From Maribacter sp. 1_MG-2023 (GTDB lineage: Bacteria; Bacteroidota; Bacteroidia; Flavobacteriales; Flavobacteriaceae): a DNA stretch of 64,000 nucleotides. Location: NCBI RefSeq assembly GCF_030547005.1, contig NZ_JAUOPN010000002.1, positions 248,001-312,000 of the forward strand, given 5' to 3'. Made by a program: the position numbers and the translations under genes. The notes beneath the pieces are model-generated. The model was given only the letters and a program-made list of their open reading frames with translations. It made no database searches and was not told the DNA's origin. Positions within the stretch are counted from its first letter, which is position 1, and each line of letters starts with the position of its first letter. This document shows positions 30,854 to 40,526 of this stretch, piece after piece.

Positions 30854-31788
30854 GAATCATTCTATTTTGGATTATGCTATGCTTTACGCAATTAAGTATT
30901 GCTCAAAATTCACATTACAAAGAAGCTTTCCCTGATAAGGTAACCGTTCGGCTGTCCTTACAGACCACTTCCAATAGTTTTACCCTTAGAGACAAGATAA
31001 CACGAGCTAAAACAGAGTTTATACCAAATGATAAGAGTTATTTAGGGCTATCGGTGCTATTTCGCTTTTTAGAAGTCGATTTTGGCTACGCACCTAACTT
31101 TCTCGCCGAAAATAAAGACAACGGAAATTCTAAATTGATCACCTTCAACATTCGAACATTTTTCGGTCAATACATGCAGACCTTAGATATCTACAAGCAA
31201 AAAGGATTTTTCACTAGAACTTCTGAATTTACGTTGCCCGTAGATGATTTAAGAACATTTAAAATCGGAGGAACATCTAGCTATATTTTTAATCCTGATT
31301 TTTCGTTTCGTGCTATTGGGTTTCAAAATGAATGGCAAAAGCAAAGTGTCGGTAGTTTTATTCCTAGCATATCGTACTACTACACAAAGTTTAAGTTAGA
31401 AGATCCTATTATCGATAATCAATTGGAGAAATCTTTGAAGGTTGCCATTGGTCCGGGTTATTATTACAACTGGATTTTCGATGAAAACTACCTCGTTTCT
31501 GCTGGTGCAACTGGCGGATTGGGTTTTAACTATTCTAGTACAGACGGAAATACTTCGTTTAATGGTTTGGCACAACTGATTTTTAGAATTACAGGAGGCT
31601 ATAATTCAGAAAATTTCTTTAGTGGCATAAATATCAATACGCAATTATTGAGTCACACTTCAGATGAGAACTTCATTTTAGATGATTCTATAAGTTTTCT
31701 TGAGTTTTATGTAGGTTATCGTTTTGATGCTCCGAATAAATGGATTGCCAAAGCCGACGAGATAAGTCGTAAATTAGGGATTGAATAA
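30844..31788 (+). CDS. Probable outer-membrane beta-barrel protein (DUF4421-like)
   Basis: A signal peptide (IILFWIMLCFTQLSIA) ends before QNS. The mature 293 residues alternate hydrophobic and polar residues with many aromatic ends (YLGLSVLFRFLEVDFGYAP, FSFRAIGFQNEWQKQS, PSISYYYTKFKL, FLEFYVGYRFDAP), as in an 8- to 12-strand barrel. The FSFRAxGFQNEWQKxSxGSF segment resembles DUF4421, common in Bacteroidota, but I cannot check it. Its start overlaps the end of hemF, so it shares the hem transcript. Function unknown. Confidence 0.65.
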   Translation: MGVRIILFWIMLCFTQLSIAQNSHYKEAFPDKVTVRLSLQTTSNSFTLRDKITRAKTEFIPNDKSYLGLSVLFRFLEVDFGYAPNFLAENKDNGNSKLITFNIRTFFGQYMQTLDIYKQKGFFTRTSEFTLPVDDLRTFKIGGTSSYIFNPDFSFRAIGFQNEWQKQSVGSFIPSISYYYTKFKLEDPIIDNQLEKSLKVAIGPGYYYNWIFDENYLVSAGATGGLGFNYSSTDGNTSFNGLAQLIFRITGGYNSENFFSGININTQLLSHTSDENFILDDSISFLEFYVGYRFDAPNKWIAKADEISRKLGIE

Positions 31789-31894
31789 ACAACAGCAGAG
31801 CAATCTGCTAGATGCATTCGTTTTAAAATAATCGTATTTTTATAGTCAATGTTCTAAGCATTAAAATCTCGATTATCGATTAAATCTATATTTC

Positions 31895-32683
31895 ATGAAG
31901 CAAAAAATATTTCAAATAGATGCGTTTACATCCAAACTATTTGGCGGAAATCCGGCAGCGGTTTGCATTCTTGAATCTTGGTTAGAAACCGATTTAATGC
32001 AACAGATAGCTGCTGAGAATAATTTGGCTGAAACGGCATTTACGGTTAAGAATACTAATCATTATGAGCTACGGTGGTTTACCCCAGAGATTGAAGTTGA
32101 CCTATGCGGACATGCTACCCTTGCTACCGCTTTCGTTATCTTTAATCATTATGGTTACAAAGAAAATACGCTTCGGTTTATTTCTCCAAGAAGTGGAAAG
32201 TTATTAGTTCAAAAAAGTGAATCGGGACTATTAACCATGGATTTCCCTACGGATAACTTAAAGCCTGTTTCAGAACAAACCAACATTACAAAAGCAATAG
32301 GAAAACAAGCTTTAGAAACCTATAAAGGCAAAACTGACTACATGCTTATTTATAAATCTCAGGCTGAAATAGAAGCTATTGCTCCAAATTTTCATTTATT
32401 AAATGAATTGGATTGTAGAGGAGTCATTGTTACGGCAAAAGGTAACGAAGTAGATTTTGTATCTCGTTTTTTTGCACCGCAATGCGGGATTCCTGAAGAT
32501 CCTGTTACGGGTTCTGCGCATACAACACTTACACCATATTGGTCAGAGAAACTGAATAAGAAAACACTATCTGCAAAACAACTATCTGAACGTGGTGGCG
32601 ATATACAATGCGAATATCTTGGAGACCGCGTAAAAATATCGGGTAATGGAGTTTGTTATTTAGTGGGTGAGATAGAAATTTAG
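31895..32683 (+). CDS. PhzF-family isomerase
   Basis: A 262-residue PhzF-like protein with diaminopimelate-epimerase fold. It has the start IFQIDAFTSKLFGGNPAAVC, the acid motif NLAETAF (general base glutamate), RWFTPEIEVDLCGHATLA, and in the second half FAPQCGIPEDPVTGSAHTTL. All family hallmarks are intact. Enzymes of this group isomerise small cyclic or amino-acid-like compounds; outside phenazine clusters the substrate is usually unknown. It is a single gene with about 106 bases upstream and ends convergent to the ABC operon. Confidence 0.9.
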   Translation: MKQKIFQIDAFTSKLFGGNPAAVCILESWLETDLMQQIAAENNLAETAFTVKNTNHYELRWFTPEIEVDLCGHATLATAFVIFNHYGYKENTLRFISPRSGKLLVQKSESGLLTMDFPTDNLKPVSEQTNITKAIGKQALETYKGKTDYMLIYKSQAEIEAIAPNFHLLNELDCRGVIVTAKGNEVDFVSRFFAPQCGIPEDPVTGSAHTTLTPYWSEKLNKKTLSAKQLSERGGDIQCEYLGDRVKISGNGVCYLVGEIEI

Positions 32684-32740
32684 ATGCTGTATCACTCTGT
32701 TTGACCAATACAACCTATTATCAAAGTTCTAGAAAAGTAA

Positions 32741-32783
32741 AAACCTGTCCGTTTTATGACAATTACCATTTACGAACAGGTTT
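32741..32783. terminator. Hairpin between convergent phzF-like and ABC/M1 genes
   Basis: AAACCTGT at 32741-32748 pairs with ACAGGTTT at 32776-32783, and the stem can extend inward as CGT/ACG after one mismatch. It lies in the 286-base gap between two convergent genes and could end transcription in either direction. The loop is long (about 20 bases) and no strong T-run follows directly. The rest of the gap shows nothing that I can name. Confidence 0.45.
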
Positions 32784-32969
32784 ATAACTGAACTCTTCTT
32801 AACTTTTTCTTTTACCTACGAATTATACATTTTGCACCCTAATTTTGTCATTTTTGAGTTCCGTAGCTATGGCTATGCAAGTAAAAAATGACTTCCTTAC
32901 GGCACAAAAGCCATAATTCTCGGTTCCAAACAAAAAGTCAAGATGAGTTCACTAACTAAAATGAAAAAA

Positions 32970-35900
32970 TTACTCTTCTACTGACTCTAAATTATCATCA
33001 GAGTTACGATCAATTAACTTGTTATACGGATCAATACCTGCTTTTAAAGGCTTTTCATCTGTAACAATAGTAAAGGTATTATCACCTGCAGAAAGCCACT
33101 TCAATTCAAAGTAAAAAGGGTTCTTGATAGTTACACCATCGTCACCGGTAATATCTTCGCCAAAGAGTCCGATATCTACCAGGTTCTTCTTATCGTCAAT
33201 TAGCTTTTCTTTACCCGTATCATCATAATAAATCTTCTTAGAATTTACGGTGAATGTGGTTTCCCAATTACCATTATCTAGCTTTTTGGTTTTAGCATCC
33301 ATCACCCGATTTTCATAAAGAACTATCTCTTTAAAACCATCATCAACCTTATATTTTAAAGAATCTGGAGTAACATTATAAATCGCTTTATAGAAATCTT
33401 CAGAGGTAGCATAAACTCCTTTTTCAAAATACTTGTATTCATTCAAGAATTTTTTAAGTCCCGCATTTATAACATCTTCACCAATGACATCTTGCAAATC
33501 ATACATAATCATTGATCCTTTTTGGTACCAAATGTGCTGACCAGTTTCAACATCCATTAACGAACGTTCTGGTTTAAAACTGAATGATCTTCTAGATAGG
33601 TAGGTATCTAAAGAGGGCTTTAAAAATCCTTTTATACCATTTTCACCATATTCATGCTTTAAAGCCATTAACGAAACATACTCCGCTAAAGTTTCGGAAA
33701 TGATATTTGCTCCTCTTGTTTTACTCGGAGTAACAATATGACCCCACCATTGGTGTGCAATTTCATGAGCTGTTACCCTGAAAGCATAATTAAAATCACC
33801 TTCGTTAGAAAAATCTGCTACAAAGCCAAAATCTTCTGAGTAAGGTATTGTTGTCGCAAAAGATTGTGCAAATGTGGTATGAGCCGGAAACTCAATTATC
33901 CTAATTACAGAATATGGATATTCATAAAAGTTTTTAGAATTATAATCTAACGAAACTTTAACCCCTTTTATAAATGAAGCTAAGTTCTTCTTGTGTTTCG
34001 GAGAGTGATACACTTCAATAGTCACTTTCTTTCCACTAGGTGCAATCCAAACATCTTTTTCAATATCATAAGTTGCAGAAACAAAATTGAAGAAGTAATC
34101 AGATTTATCTTCCAATTTGTAATTAAAATAGCTTCTATCATCCTTATCCCATGTTTCAACCAATACACCTGGCGCAACAGCAGTTTGCCCTTTTGAAGTA
34201 CTAATTGTAGCTTCAAAATCCATATAATTGCTATCCTCATTAAATAAGTTCTTTTTCAAAGCAATGCTATCTGTTCTTGGCGGATAAAGAAAGTCTAATT
34301 TTTCTAAACCGTATTTTTCACGAGCACCGTTCTCCGTCAAAGCAATATCATAATGAAAACTTGGAAAAATAGCATCATTAAAGAACGAACCATTATTCAA
34401 AACTGCAGTTTCCCTATCCATAGCAAACCCATGTGTTCTTGCCTTAGTTTCAATAACCAAATTAGCAGTGTCTTTTGGCTGTAAAGATTCTGGTAGCTTG
34501 TAAATGAACAAACGATACAATGAATCGCTTAAAAACGGTTTTAACTCTTGGTCATTATAAACCACCTTTGTAATCTTAGTATCATAAGTAGGAAACATAA
34601 TTTCCATTAAAACCGTATCAATTGGTTCTTCTGAAGGATTAACAACTGTAAACACACCCTTTGCATCTACACCACGTGTATCTGTATAGATATCTATATC
34701 AGCTTTTAAATCGATTACTTGAATATGGGGCTTATCTATATACTTACCATATGCCTTTTCAGCATCTGCAGAAAGTTTCTCACTAGAATCGCTATCTTCC
34801 ATATGGTTCAGAACTTTTATATTGTAAAAGCTGTAAGCACCTACAGAAATAAAAGCAAATAAGAAAAATAAGGTATATGCAACCGTTTTACCCTTAAATC
34901 TACTTTTAGCCAATTTTAAACGCTCTTTTGCTGAAGAATAAAACCCTCTACTCCAGAATACACTACCAATAGTAGCCAATGTACCTGTTAAAAGAACCCA
35001 ATATAAGTTCAACCAAAATTGACCGGTTAGGTAATGCCCAAATCCATTTAAATCACTTATAAAACCGGGTGTAGTCTCTCCAAAAGCTAAAAGTGGGTTA
35101 TCTGTTTTCAACACTAAACTCACCAAAATTGGTATTCCCACATAAATTATAATGACAATAAAATGACCTAAAAATTTATTGTTTACTAGCACATGAACAA
35201 AAAATGCCAATAACAATGTAGCAACATATAAAGGAAAAAGAGACGTGAAATTATAGGTAAGGTACATACCCAATTCATAATCAAAATAGCCATTACCTGT
35301 TTGATACATAATACCAACCAATATGTTGATTAAGGTTAGCAATACGGCAACACCAATAAGTGAAATAATCTTTGAAAGATATAGTGTAGTATTACTTACC
35401 GGTAGCGCATCATAAAATTCAAAAGTCTTATTACTTCTTGTACGATGAACTGCTTCACCAGAATAAATAATTAGAATTATTGTAGAAAATAAAGCTATTC
35501 CAGCCGAAACATATGCAACCATAAACCTAGTAAGCGGTAATGACGGCGTACCATTATATTGATTATTTTGATAGGTTATAAACCCAGCTACTATAACCCC
35601 TATAATAATTAAGACAAGAAATACAGGTTCTTTAACGATAGATAAAAATTCTATTTTACTTAAAGACCACAAATTTTGACGCTGAGCCTTTTTACTAAAT
35701 TCTTGAACAACATTAATCGTTTCTGAAGATGCCATTAGATCATTATCTTCTTTTACATTCTTCTTTTTCTTGGAGGATAAAAATCCTTTATATGAAAATT
35801 TAAAAAGTGTAAAGACAAATATTAATATTCCCAAAGTCAGCCATAATAGACGATTTAACATAAACTTACCCGTTAAAGCCAATTGGTTGGTATTTAACTC

Positions 35901-36572
35901 GTCTACAGACCAGTATTTGGTCAAATACCCATAAGCAGATTCCCCAAAAGGATCAACATAGATACTAAGCCATTCGGTATCTAAATTAGACAACAACTGT
36001 CCGGATAATATGGAAGCTATTAATATTACAATACCTCCTAAATATAAAATTGGCATTCTCTTAAAAAATGTCATTAAACAAAAGAAAAGACTACCAATAA
36101 AAAAAGAATTAAAAACCAATAAGTATAAAAATGGAAAGAAGTACGACCAAAAATTAAAATCGGTATACGTACCATAGTCTGGCCTATCTAACAAGGCACC
36201 AAGTACAAAACCGAACATAGCGCCAAACATCGCTGCAATGTTCATTATGGTAACAATTGTAAAACTACCCCAAAAACGACCCATTATGTAATTCTTTTCG
36301 GAAACAGGAAAAGTAAAATAGGTCTGGGCAGTTTTATGCTCCTCATCTCTATACACGGGCACACCCATAATAGCAGCATAAAAGAATAACGCTATAGTAC
36401 TTAAACCACCAAGAACTCCTACAATGGCACTAGGGCTATTGGTGAATTCCGCAGTAGCAGATTCTGAAAATACCCCAAGAAGTAAGGGTATTAAAAACAT
36501 GATAAATATGTAAATATAAGTGACCGGTCTTCTAAGCCTATATTTTAGCTCAAATAAGAATATTTCTTTCAT
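32970..36572 (-). CDS. ABC-2-type permease fused to M1 aminopeptidase
   Basis: The N-terminal roughly 560 residues contain two blocks of ABC-2-like membrane helices (about 15-265 and 310-560), the second starting with SLSKIEFLSIVKEPVFLVLI. After a helix near 565-585 the protein becomes a large periplasmic domain with beta-sandwich parts and a gluzincin core: H936 and H940 in HEIAHQWWGH, then E in ISETLAEYVS, the M1 zinc ligands. Family members couple transport with an M1 peptidase on the outer face of the membrane. Its ATPase is the gene directly upstream, one base apart. Substrate unknown. Confidence 0.9.
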   Translation of the reverse strand: MKEIFLFELKYRLRRPVTYIYIFIMFLIPLLLGVFSESATAEFTNSPSAIVGVLGGLSTIALFFYAAIMGVPVYRDEEHKTAQTYFTFPVSEKNYIMGRFWGSFTIVTIMNIAAMFGAMFGFVLGALLDRPDYGTYTDFNFWSYFFPFLYLLVFNSFFIGSLFFCLMTFFKRMPILYLGGIVILIASILSGQLLSNLDTEWLSIYVDPFGESAYGYLTKYWSVDELNTNQLALTGKFMLNRLLWLTLGILIFVFTLFKFSYKGFLSSKKKKNVKEDNDLMASSETINVVQEFSKKAQRQNLWSLSKIEFLSIVKEPVFLVLIIIGVIVAGFITYQNNQYNGTPSLPLTRFMVAYVSAGIALFSTIILIIYSGEAVHRTRSNKTFEFYDALPVSNTTLYLSKIISLIGVAVLLTLINILVGIMYQTGNGYFDYELGMYLTYNFTSLFPLYVATLLLAFFVHVLVNNKFLGHFIVIIIYVGIPILVSLVLKTDNPLLAFGETTPGFISDLNGFGHYLTGQFWLNLYWVLLTGTLATIGSVFWSRGFYSSAKERLKLAKSRFKGKTVAYTLFFLFAFISVGAYSFYNIKVLNHMEDSDSSEKLSADAEKAYGKYIDKPHIQVIDLKADIDIYTDTRGVDAKGVFTVVNPSEEPIDTVLMEIMFPTYDTKITKVVYNDQELKPFLSDSLYRLFIYKLPESLQPKDTANLVIETKARTHGFAMDRETAVLNNGSFFNDAIFPSFHYDIALTENGAREKYGLEKLDFLYPPRTDSIALKKNLFNEDSNYMDFEATISTSKGQTAVAPGVLVETWDKDDRSYFNYKLEDKSDYFFNFVSATYDIEKDVWIAPSGKKVTIEVYHSPKHKKNLASFIKGVKVSLDYNSKNFYEYPYSVIRIIEFPAHTTFAQSFATTIPYSEDFGFVADFSNEGDFNYAFRVTAHEIAHQWWGHIVTPSKTRGANIISETLAEYVSLMALKHEYGENGIKGFLKPSLDTYLSRRSFSFKPERSLMDVETGQHIWYQKGSMIMYDLQDVIGEDVINAGLKKFLNEYKYFEKGVYATSEDFYKAIYNVTPDSLKYKVDDGFKEIVLYENRVMDAKTKKLDNGNWETTFTVNSKKIYYDDTGKEKLIDDKKNLVDIGLFGEDITGDDGVTIKNPFYFELKWLSAGDNTFTIVTDEKPLKAGIDPYNKLIDRNSDDNLESVEE

Positions 36573-36573
36573 A

Positions 36574-37449
36574 TTAAACAGTTTGTGGTTGGTTAATACT
36601 ATAGAAATAAAAGTCCTCTAAATTATTGGCAACTAGCTCAAATCCTTCACCAGGTACATCTTCTGCGAACACATTTATATACAGATTACCACTACGTAAA
36701 TAAGTAGATAAAACATTGTATTCCGATTGGTACAATTCAGTTTCCTCTTTAGAAATATTTTTACGGTACACTTTATTATTTAAGGTATTGGATAATTCTA
36801 AAGGATGCCCTTGAACAACAACCTTACCTTCATTAAACACTGCCATATTGGTACACAAATTAATAACATCATCAACAATATGCGTAGACAAGATAACAAC
36901 AGCATCTTCCCCTAGTTCACTTAATAAATTATGAAAACGATTACGTTCTAAAGGATCAAGACCAGCTGTTGGCTCATCTACAATAATCAGTTTAGGATTA
37001 CCAATTAATGCCTGTGCTATACCAAACCGTTGTCTCATACCACCAGAGTAATCCCCTAGATTACGCTTACGGAATTTGTACAGATTTACTTTATTCAATA
37101 AATCGGCAACATATGCCTTACGGTCCGTTTTACTTTGAATACCTTTTATTTTTGCAATATGATTTAACATCATTTCTGCAGATACCTTTGGGTAGACTCC
37201 AAAATCTTGAGGTAAATAACCCAATATTTTTCTAAGCTCATCTGGTTGAGCAAACACGTCAATATCGTTGAATTTAATATCACCACTATCCGCTTGTTGT
37301 AGGGTGGCAATTGTTCTCATTAAAGAAGACTTACCTGCGCCATTTGGGCCAAGTAAACCAAACATTCCCGTACCAATTTCCAGATTAACATTGTTTAGGG
37401 CTTGCGTTCCGTTCGGATACGTTTTATTCAAATTTGTAATCGAAAGCAT
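36574..37449 (-). CDS. ABC transporter ATP-binding protein
   Basis: Start set at 37449 (MLSITNLNKTYPNG). The frame to 37467 adds six residues only. The 291-residue ATPase has Walker A (GPNGAGKSS), Q-loop (YLPQDFG), the signature YSGGMRQRFG, Walker B (LIIVDEPTAGLDP) and the switch histidine in LSTHIVDD. It powers the fused permease/M1 peptidase encoded immediately downstream, with which it clearly forms an operon. The C-terminal part (about 220-291) is an accessory region common in this ABC-2 group. Confidence 0.9.
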   Translation of the reverse strand: MLSITNLNKTYPNGTQALNNVNLEIGTGMFGLLGPNGAGKSSLMRTIATLQQADSGDIKFNDIDVFAQPDELRKILGYLPQDFGVYPKVSAEMMLNHIAKIKGIQSKTDRKAYVADLLNKVNLYKFRKRNLGDYSGGMRQRFGIAQALIGNPKLIIVDEPTAGLDPLERNRFHNLLSELGEDAVVILSTHIVDDVINLCTNMAVFNEGKVVVQGHPLELSNTLNNKVYRKNISKEETELYQSEYNVLSTYLRSGNLYINVFAEDVPGEGFELVANNLEDFYFYSINQPQTV

Positions 37450-37741
37450 AATTAAATCGGTTTTCAAGGTTAGTATTCAGATGTCTAATACGTGTCTAAA
37501 ATTTTGAAAAAGTTACATCAGGAGGTAAGAAATTAATTTATATCCTATAATTTCACCTACAAAATAGCGGTAATTATTCTTATTCTCACTCGAATTCAAA
37601 TCAATTAAAAAATAAAGTCATCTAAATTGGAAAAAGGGCATTTTAATAGCATCCTCTTAACTTTATAAAAAAATAAACCAAGTGGCGCTATAACCTATAA
37701 GTGCTCTTCTTTTATACAATCTAGAAAACCTTCTAAAACTC

Positions 37742-37875
37742 TTGTTGCTAGTAACGTTAGGTATATTTGTGTAATAAAATTTCCTTGAACTTTTGTATCA
37801 AGAAACATTTAGCGGCTACCCCCATAAAAATAAGTACTATTGGCTGTAGCTATTATTCAAATTCCCCTATTTTTG
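37742..37875 (+). promoter_or_regulatory. Two possible Bacteroidota promoter motifs upstream of the 49-aa gene and hemB
   Basis: The 516-base gap 37450-37965 holds TATATTTG at 37762-37769, preceded by TTG at 37742-37744 (17-base spacer). A second match, TATTTTTG at 37868-37875, has no TTG at normal distance. Both fit the TAnnTTTG -7 box and point toward the small basic gene and hemB. A palindrome (37907-37924) lies below them. Motif evidence only. Confidence 0.35.
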
Positions 37876-37906
37876 TATAACTTCAAGATACATATGTTTT
37901 AATTAC

Positions 37907-37924
37907 GTAAAGTCTAGACTTTAC
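37907..37924. promoter_or_regulatory. Perfect 18-bp palindrome, possible operator or leader hairpin of the hemB unit
   Basis: The arms GTAAAGTCT and AGACTTTAC meet with no loop, so it is a perfect two-fold symmetric site, the shape bound by dimeric repressors. It lies 42 bases before the ATG of the small basic gene and downstream of the TATTTTTG motif, where a bound protein would block transcription. As RNA the loop would be poor, so a DNA operator is more plausible than a hairpin. No second copy was noticed. Confidence 0.4.
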
Positions 37925-37965
37925 AGAGAAAAAGCGATAAAGCGTTTGAATATAAATATTCAGGT

Positions 37966-38115
37966 ATGGCAAAAAAAGGCAAGGCTAAAAATACGGTGAA
38001 CAAAGCAAAGCATACCAAGCTAATGGATCGAAAGAAGAACAAATTGAAAAAAGAAGCCGCGCTAAGAAAAGAACGCTTGAAAGAAATCATTAGAAAAAGT
38101 CAGGAATCAGAATAA
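37966..38115 (+). CDS. Small lysine-rich basic protein, 49 aa
   Basis: The frame reads MAKKGKAKNTVNKAKHTKL and continues as a strongly charged helix (DRKKNKLKKEAALRKERLKE), ending SQESE. About a third of residues are lysine or arginine. Such composition fits a nucleic-acid-binding or ribosome-associated small protein, but I do not recognise a family. It ends 18 bases before hemB on the same strand, so it is almost surely co-transcribed with it. Clean start, clean stop and the tight spacing support a real gene. Confidence 0.6.
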   Translation: MAKKGKAKNTVNKAKHTKLMDRKKNKLKKEAALRKERLKEIIRKSQESE

Positions 38116-38133
38116 GAAATAATATATAGCATT

Positions 38134-39123
38134 ATGTACCCACTTATACGCCCAAGAAGATTACGTAGCAATGAAGCCATTAGAAGTTTGGTTAGAGAAA
38201 CCATTTTATCTCCAAGCGATTTTTTAGTACCGCTGTTCGTTGTTGAGGGCAAAGGCGTTAAAGAAGAAATACCTTCTATGCCAAATTATTACCGCCTTAG
38301 TCTAGACAATTTAACCAAGGAGGTTAAAGAACTTTGGAAAATGGGTTTACGCTCGGTGCTTCTTTTTGTAAAAGTGCCCGATAACTTAAAGGATAATAAA
38401 GGTTCTGAAGCGTTGAATGAAAACGGATTAATGCAACTAGCCATTAAAACGGTAAAAAATGCATGTCCAGAAATGTTGGTCATGACAGATGTTGCCCTTG
38501 ACCCCTATTCTTCTTATGGTCATGATGGTATTGTTGCTGACGGACAAATTCTTAATGACGAAAGTGTAGAGCTCTTGACCGAAATGAGTGTTTCTCATGC
38601 CAATGCAGGTGCCGATTTTGTTGCCCCTAGCGACATGATGGATGGTCGTATTCTTAGCATTCGTGAAGCTTTAGAAGATGAAGGCTATTTAAATACCGGT
38701 ATTATGGCCTATAGCGCCAAATATGCCAGTGCTTTTTACGGTCCGTTTAGAGATGCATTAGATTCTGCTCCGGTAGATATTAAAAATGTACCTAAAGACA
38801 AAAAGAGCTACCAAATGGATTATGCGAATAGATTTGAAGCTATTCGTGAGACTCAAATGGATATTGACGAAGGTGCGGATATCGTTATGGTAAAACCAGG
38901 ATTGTGCTATTTGGATATAGTACGTGAAATTAAGAACGAAGTAGATGTGCCAGTTGCCGTTTATCAAGTTTCCGGGGAGTATGCCATGGTAAAAGCTGCC
39001 GCTGAAAAAGGATGGTTAGATCATGATGCCGTAATGATGGAACAGCTGACTGCAATCAAACGCGCAGGTGCAAATATCATCGCCAGCTATTTCGCTAAAG
39101 ATGCCGTAAAATTCTTAGGATAG
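38134..39123 (+). CDS. hemB: Porphobilinogen synthase (delta-aminolevulinate dehydratase)
   Basis: A 329-residue enzyme beginning MYPLIRPRRLRSNEAIRSLV. Two active-site lysines are visible, K196 in YSAKYASAFYGPFRDA and K254 in IVMVKPG, with DFVAPSDMMDGR before them. The metal site reads DVALDPYSSYGHDG, so the three cysteines of the zinc type are absent, and the enzyme is of the magnesium-dependent type. It condenses two 5-aminolevulinates to porphobilinogen. It follows the small basic gene and precedes a serine hydrolase gene by 22 bases. Confidence 0.95.
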   Translation: MYPLIRPRRLRSNEAIRSLVRETILSPSDFLVPLFVVEGKGVKEEIPSMPNYYRLSLDNLTKEVKELWKMGLRSVLLFVKVPDNLKDNKGSEALNENGLMQLAIKTVKNACPEMLVMTDVALDPYSSYGHDGIVADGQILNDESVELLTEMSVSHANAGADFVAPSDMMDGRILSIREALEDEGYLNTGIMAYSAKYASAFYGPFRDALDSAPVDIKNVPKDKKSYQMDYANRFEAIRETQMDIDEGADIVMVKPGLCYLDIVREIKNEVDVPVAVYQVSGEYAMVKAAAEKGWLDHDAVMMEQLTAIKRAGANIIASYFAKDAVKFLG

Positions 39124-39145
39124 TCAATTACCTGAAGTACTATTC

Positions 39146-40489
39146 ATGAATAAAATATTTTTTATACTATTTGGTTTAATTAGTGGTTTGGCTGTTTCGC
39201 AAGAGACAACTAACAAAACTCTTTTGCTTCCGGTGGGATCTAGTTTGCAAACATCTTCATTGGCTGCTTACGAGTTAGATTCTGCTTTTGTATATAGCAA
39301 GGTAGATAGTATTGTAACAAATGGTATAAAAAATAACGCATTCCCAGGTGCTCAGGTGTTAATCGCGAAAGAAGGTAATATTATTTTTCATGAGGCATAC
39401 GGATTTCACACGTATGACAGCATTCAACCGATTGCTTTAAATGACATTTACGATTTAGCTTCGGTTACCAAAATTTTAGGTCCGCTACCAGCAATTATGA
39501 AATTGGTTGATGAAGGCAAGCTAGATTTAGATGTTCCCTTTAGCACCTATTGGAAACCTTGGAAAAGTCAGAAAGATAAAGCAACTATTACGCTTCGCGA
39601 GATATTAGCACATCAGGCGGGACTTCAACCTTATGTCGTATTCTTAAATGAAACTTTAAAAAATAACGGTCGGTTTAAAAAAAGGTATATCCGTAGAAAA
39701 TCGAATAACAGATTTAGCAACCAAGCTTTTGATGGCATCTATGTAAAAAATAGATTCTACCGAAAAATGTACAAAATCATAAATCGTTCTGAAGTATCGG
39801 CTGAGAAAAAATACAAATATTCCGGACTCACATTTCTGATTTTTCCTGAGCTCATTACTCAAATTACTGGCGTTCCATATGCAGATTATATGGAACAAGA
39901 ATTTTACAAACCACTTGGTATGAAAACCTTCGGTTTTCTGCCGAGCACCAAAAATTTTACGAACAAAATAGTCCCTACAGAAGTAGATACTATGTACAGA
40001 CATACGCTAACCCAAGGTTGGGTACATGATGAAAATGCCTCTTTATTGGGTGGCATTTCTGGTAACGCAGGTCTGTTTGGTACTGCAGATGATTTAGCGA
40101 TTATTATGCAGATGTTTGTTCAAAACGGACTTTATGCCGGTAAGCAATATATTTCTGAAAAGACGATTAAAGAATTTATAAAAGTTCAATATCCAGAGAA
40201 CGAAAACAGAAGAGGTTTAGGTTTTGATAAGCCTTATTTGGATAATAATACCTTTAAAATTGCCAATGCCTACCCTGCACCAGAAGTTGGCGCATCTAGT
40301 TTTGGTCATAGCGGCTTTACGGGTACTTTTGTGTGGGCAGATCCTGAAAACAAATTAGTTTATATATTTCTGTCAAATAGAGTGTATCCTACGAGAGAAA
40401 ATCGCAATATTTACAATCTAAATATCCGACCATCCATCCAACAAATATTTTATCAGGCATTTGATAACGCAAAACAGCACCAACCTTAG
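39146..40489 (+). CDS. Secreted serine hydrolase of the beta-lactamase/penicillin-binding class C family
   Basis: A signal peptide (FFILFGLISGLAVS) leads into a beta-lactamase-type domain of 447 residues in all. S106 and K109 form the SxxK motif (LASVTKILG), a tyrosine motif appears in KYKYSGLTFL, and HSGFTGTF near the C-terminus replaces the KTG box. Such proteins are esterases, D-amino-acid peptidases or transpeptidases; real beta-lactamase activity is not implied. It sits 22 bases after hemB and may share its transcript. Confidence 0.85.
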   Translation: MNKIFFILFGLISGLAVSQETTNKTLLLPVGSSLQTSSLAAYELDSAFVYSKVDSIVTNGIKNNAFPGAQVLIAKEGNIIFHEAYGFHTYDSIQPIALNDIYDLASVTKILGPLPAIMKLVDEGKLDLDVPFSTYWKPWKSQKDKATITLREILAHQAGLQPYVVFLNETLKNNGRFKKRYIRRKSNNRFSNQAFDGIYVKNRFYRKMYKIINRSEVSAEKKYKYSGLTFLIFPELITQITGVPYADYMEQEFYKPLGMKTFGFLPSTKNFTNKIVPTEVDTMYRHTLTQGWVHDENASLLGGISGNAGLFGTADDLAIIMQMFVQNGLYAGKQYISEKTIKEFIKVQYPENENRRGLGFDKPYLDNNTFKIANAYPAPEVGASSFGHSGFTGTFVWADPENKLVYIFLSNRVYPTRENRNIYNLNIRPSIQQIFYQAFDNAKQHQP

Positions 40490-40526
40490 CATTTTTATTA
40501 ATATCTTCGATTCATAAAACAACCCC

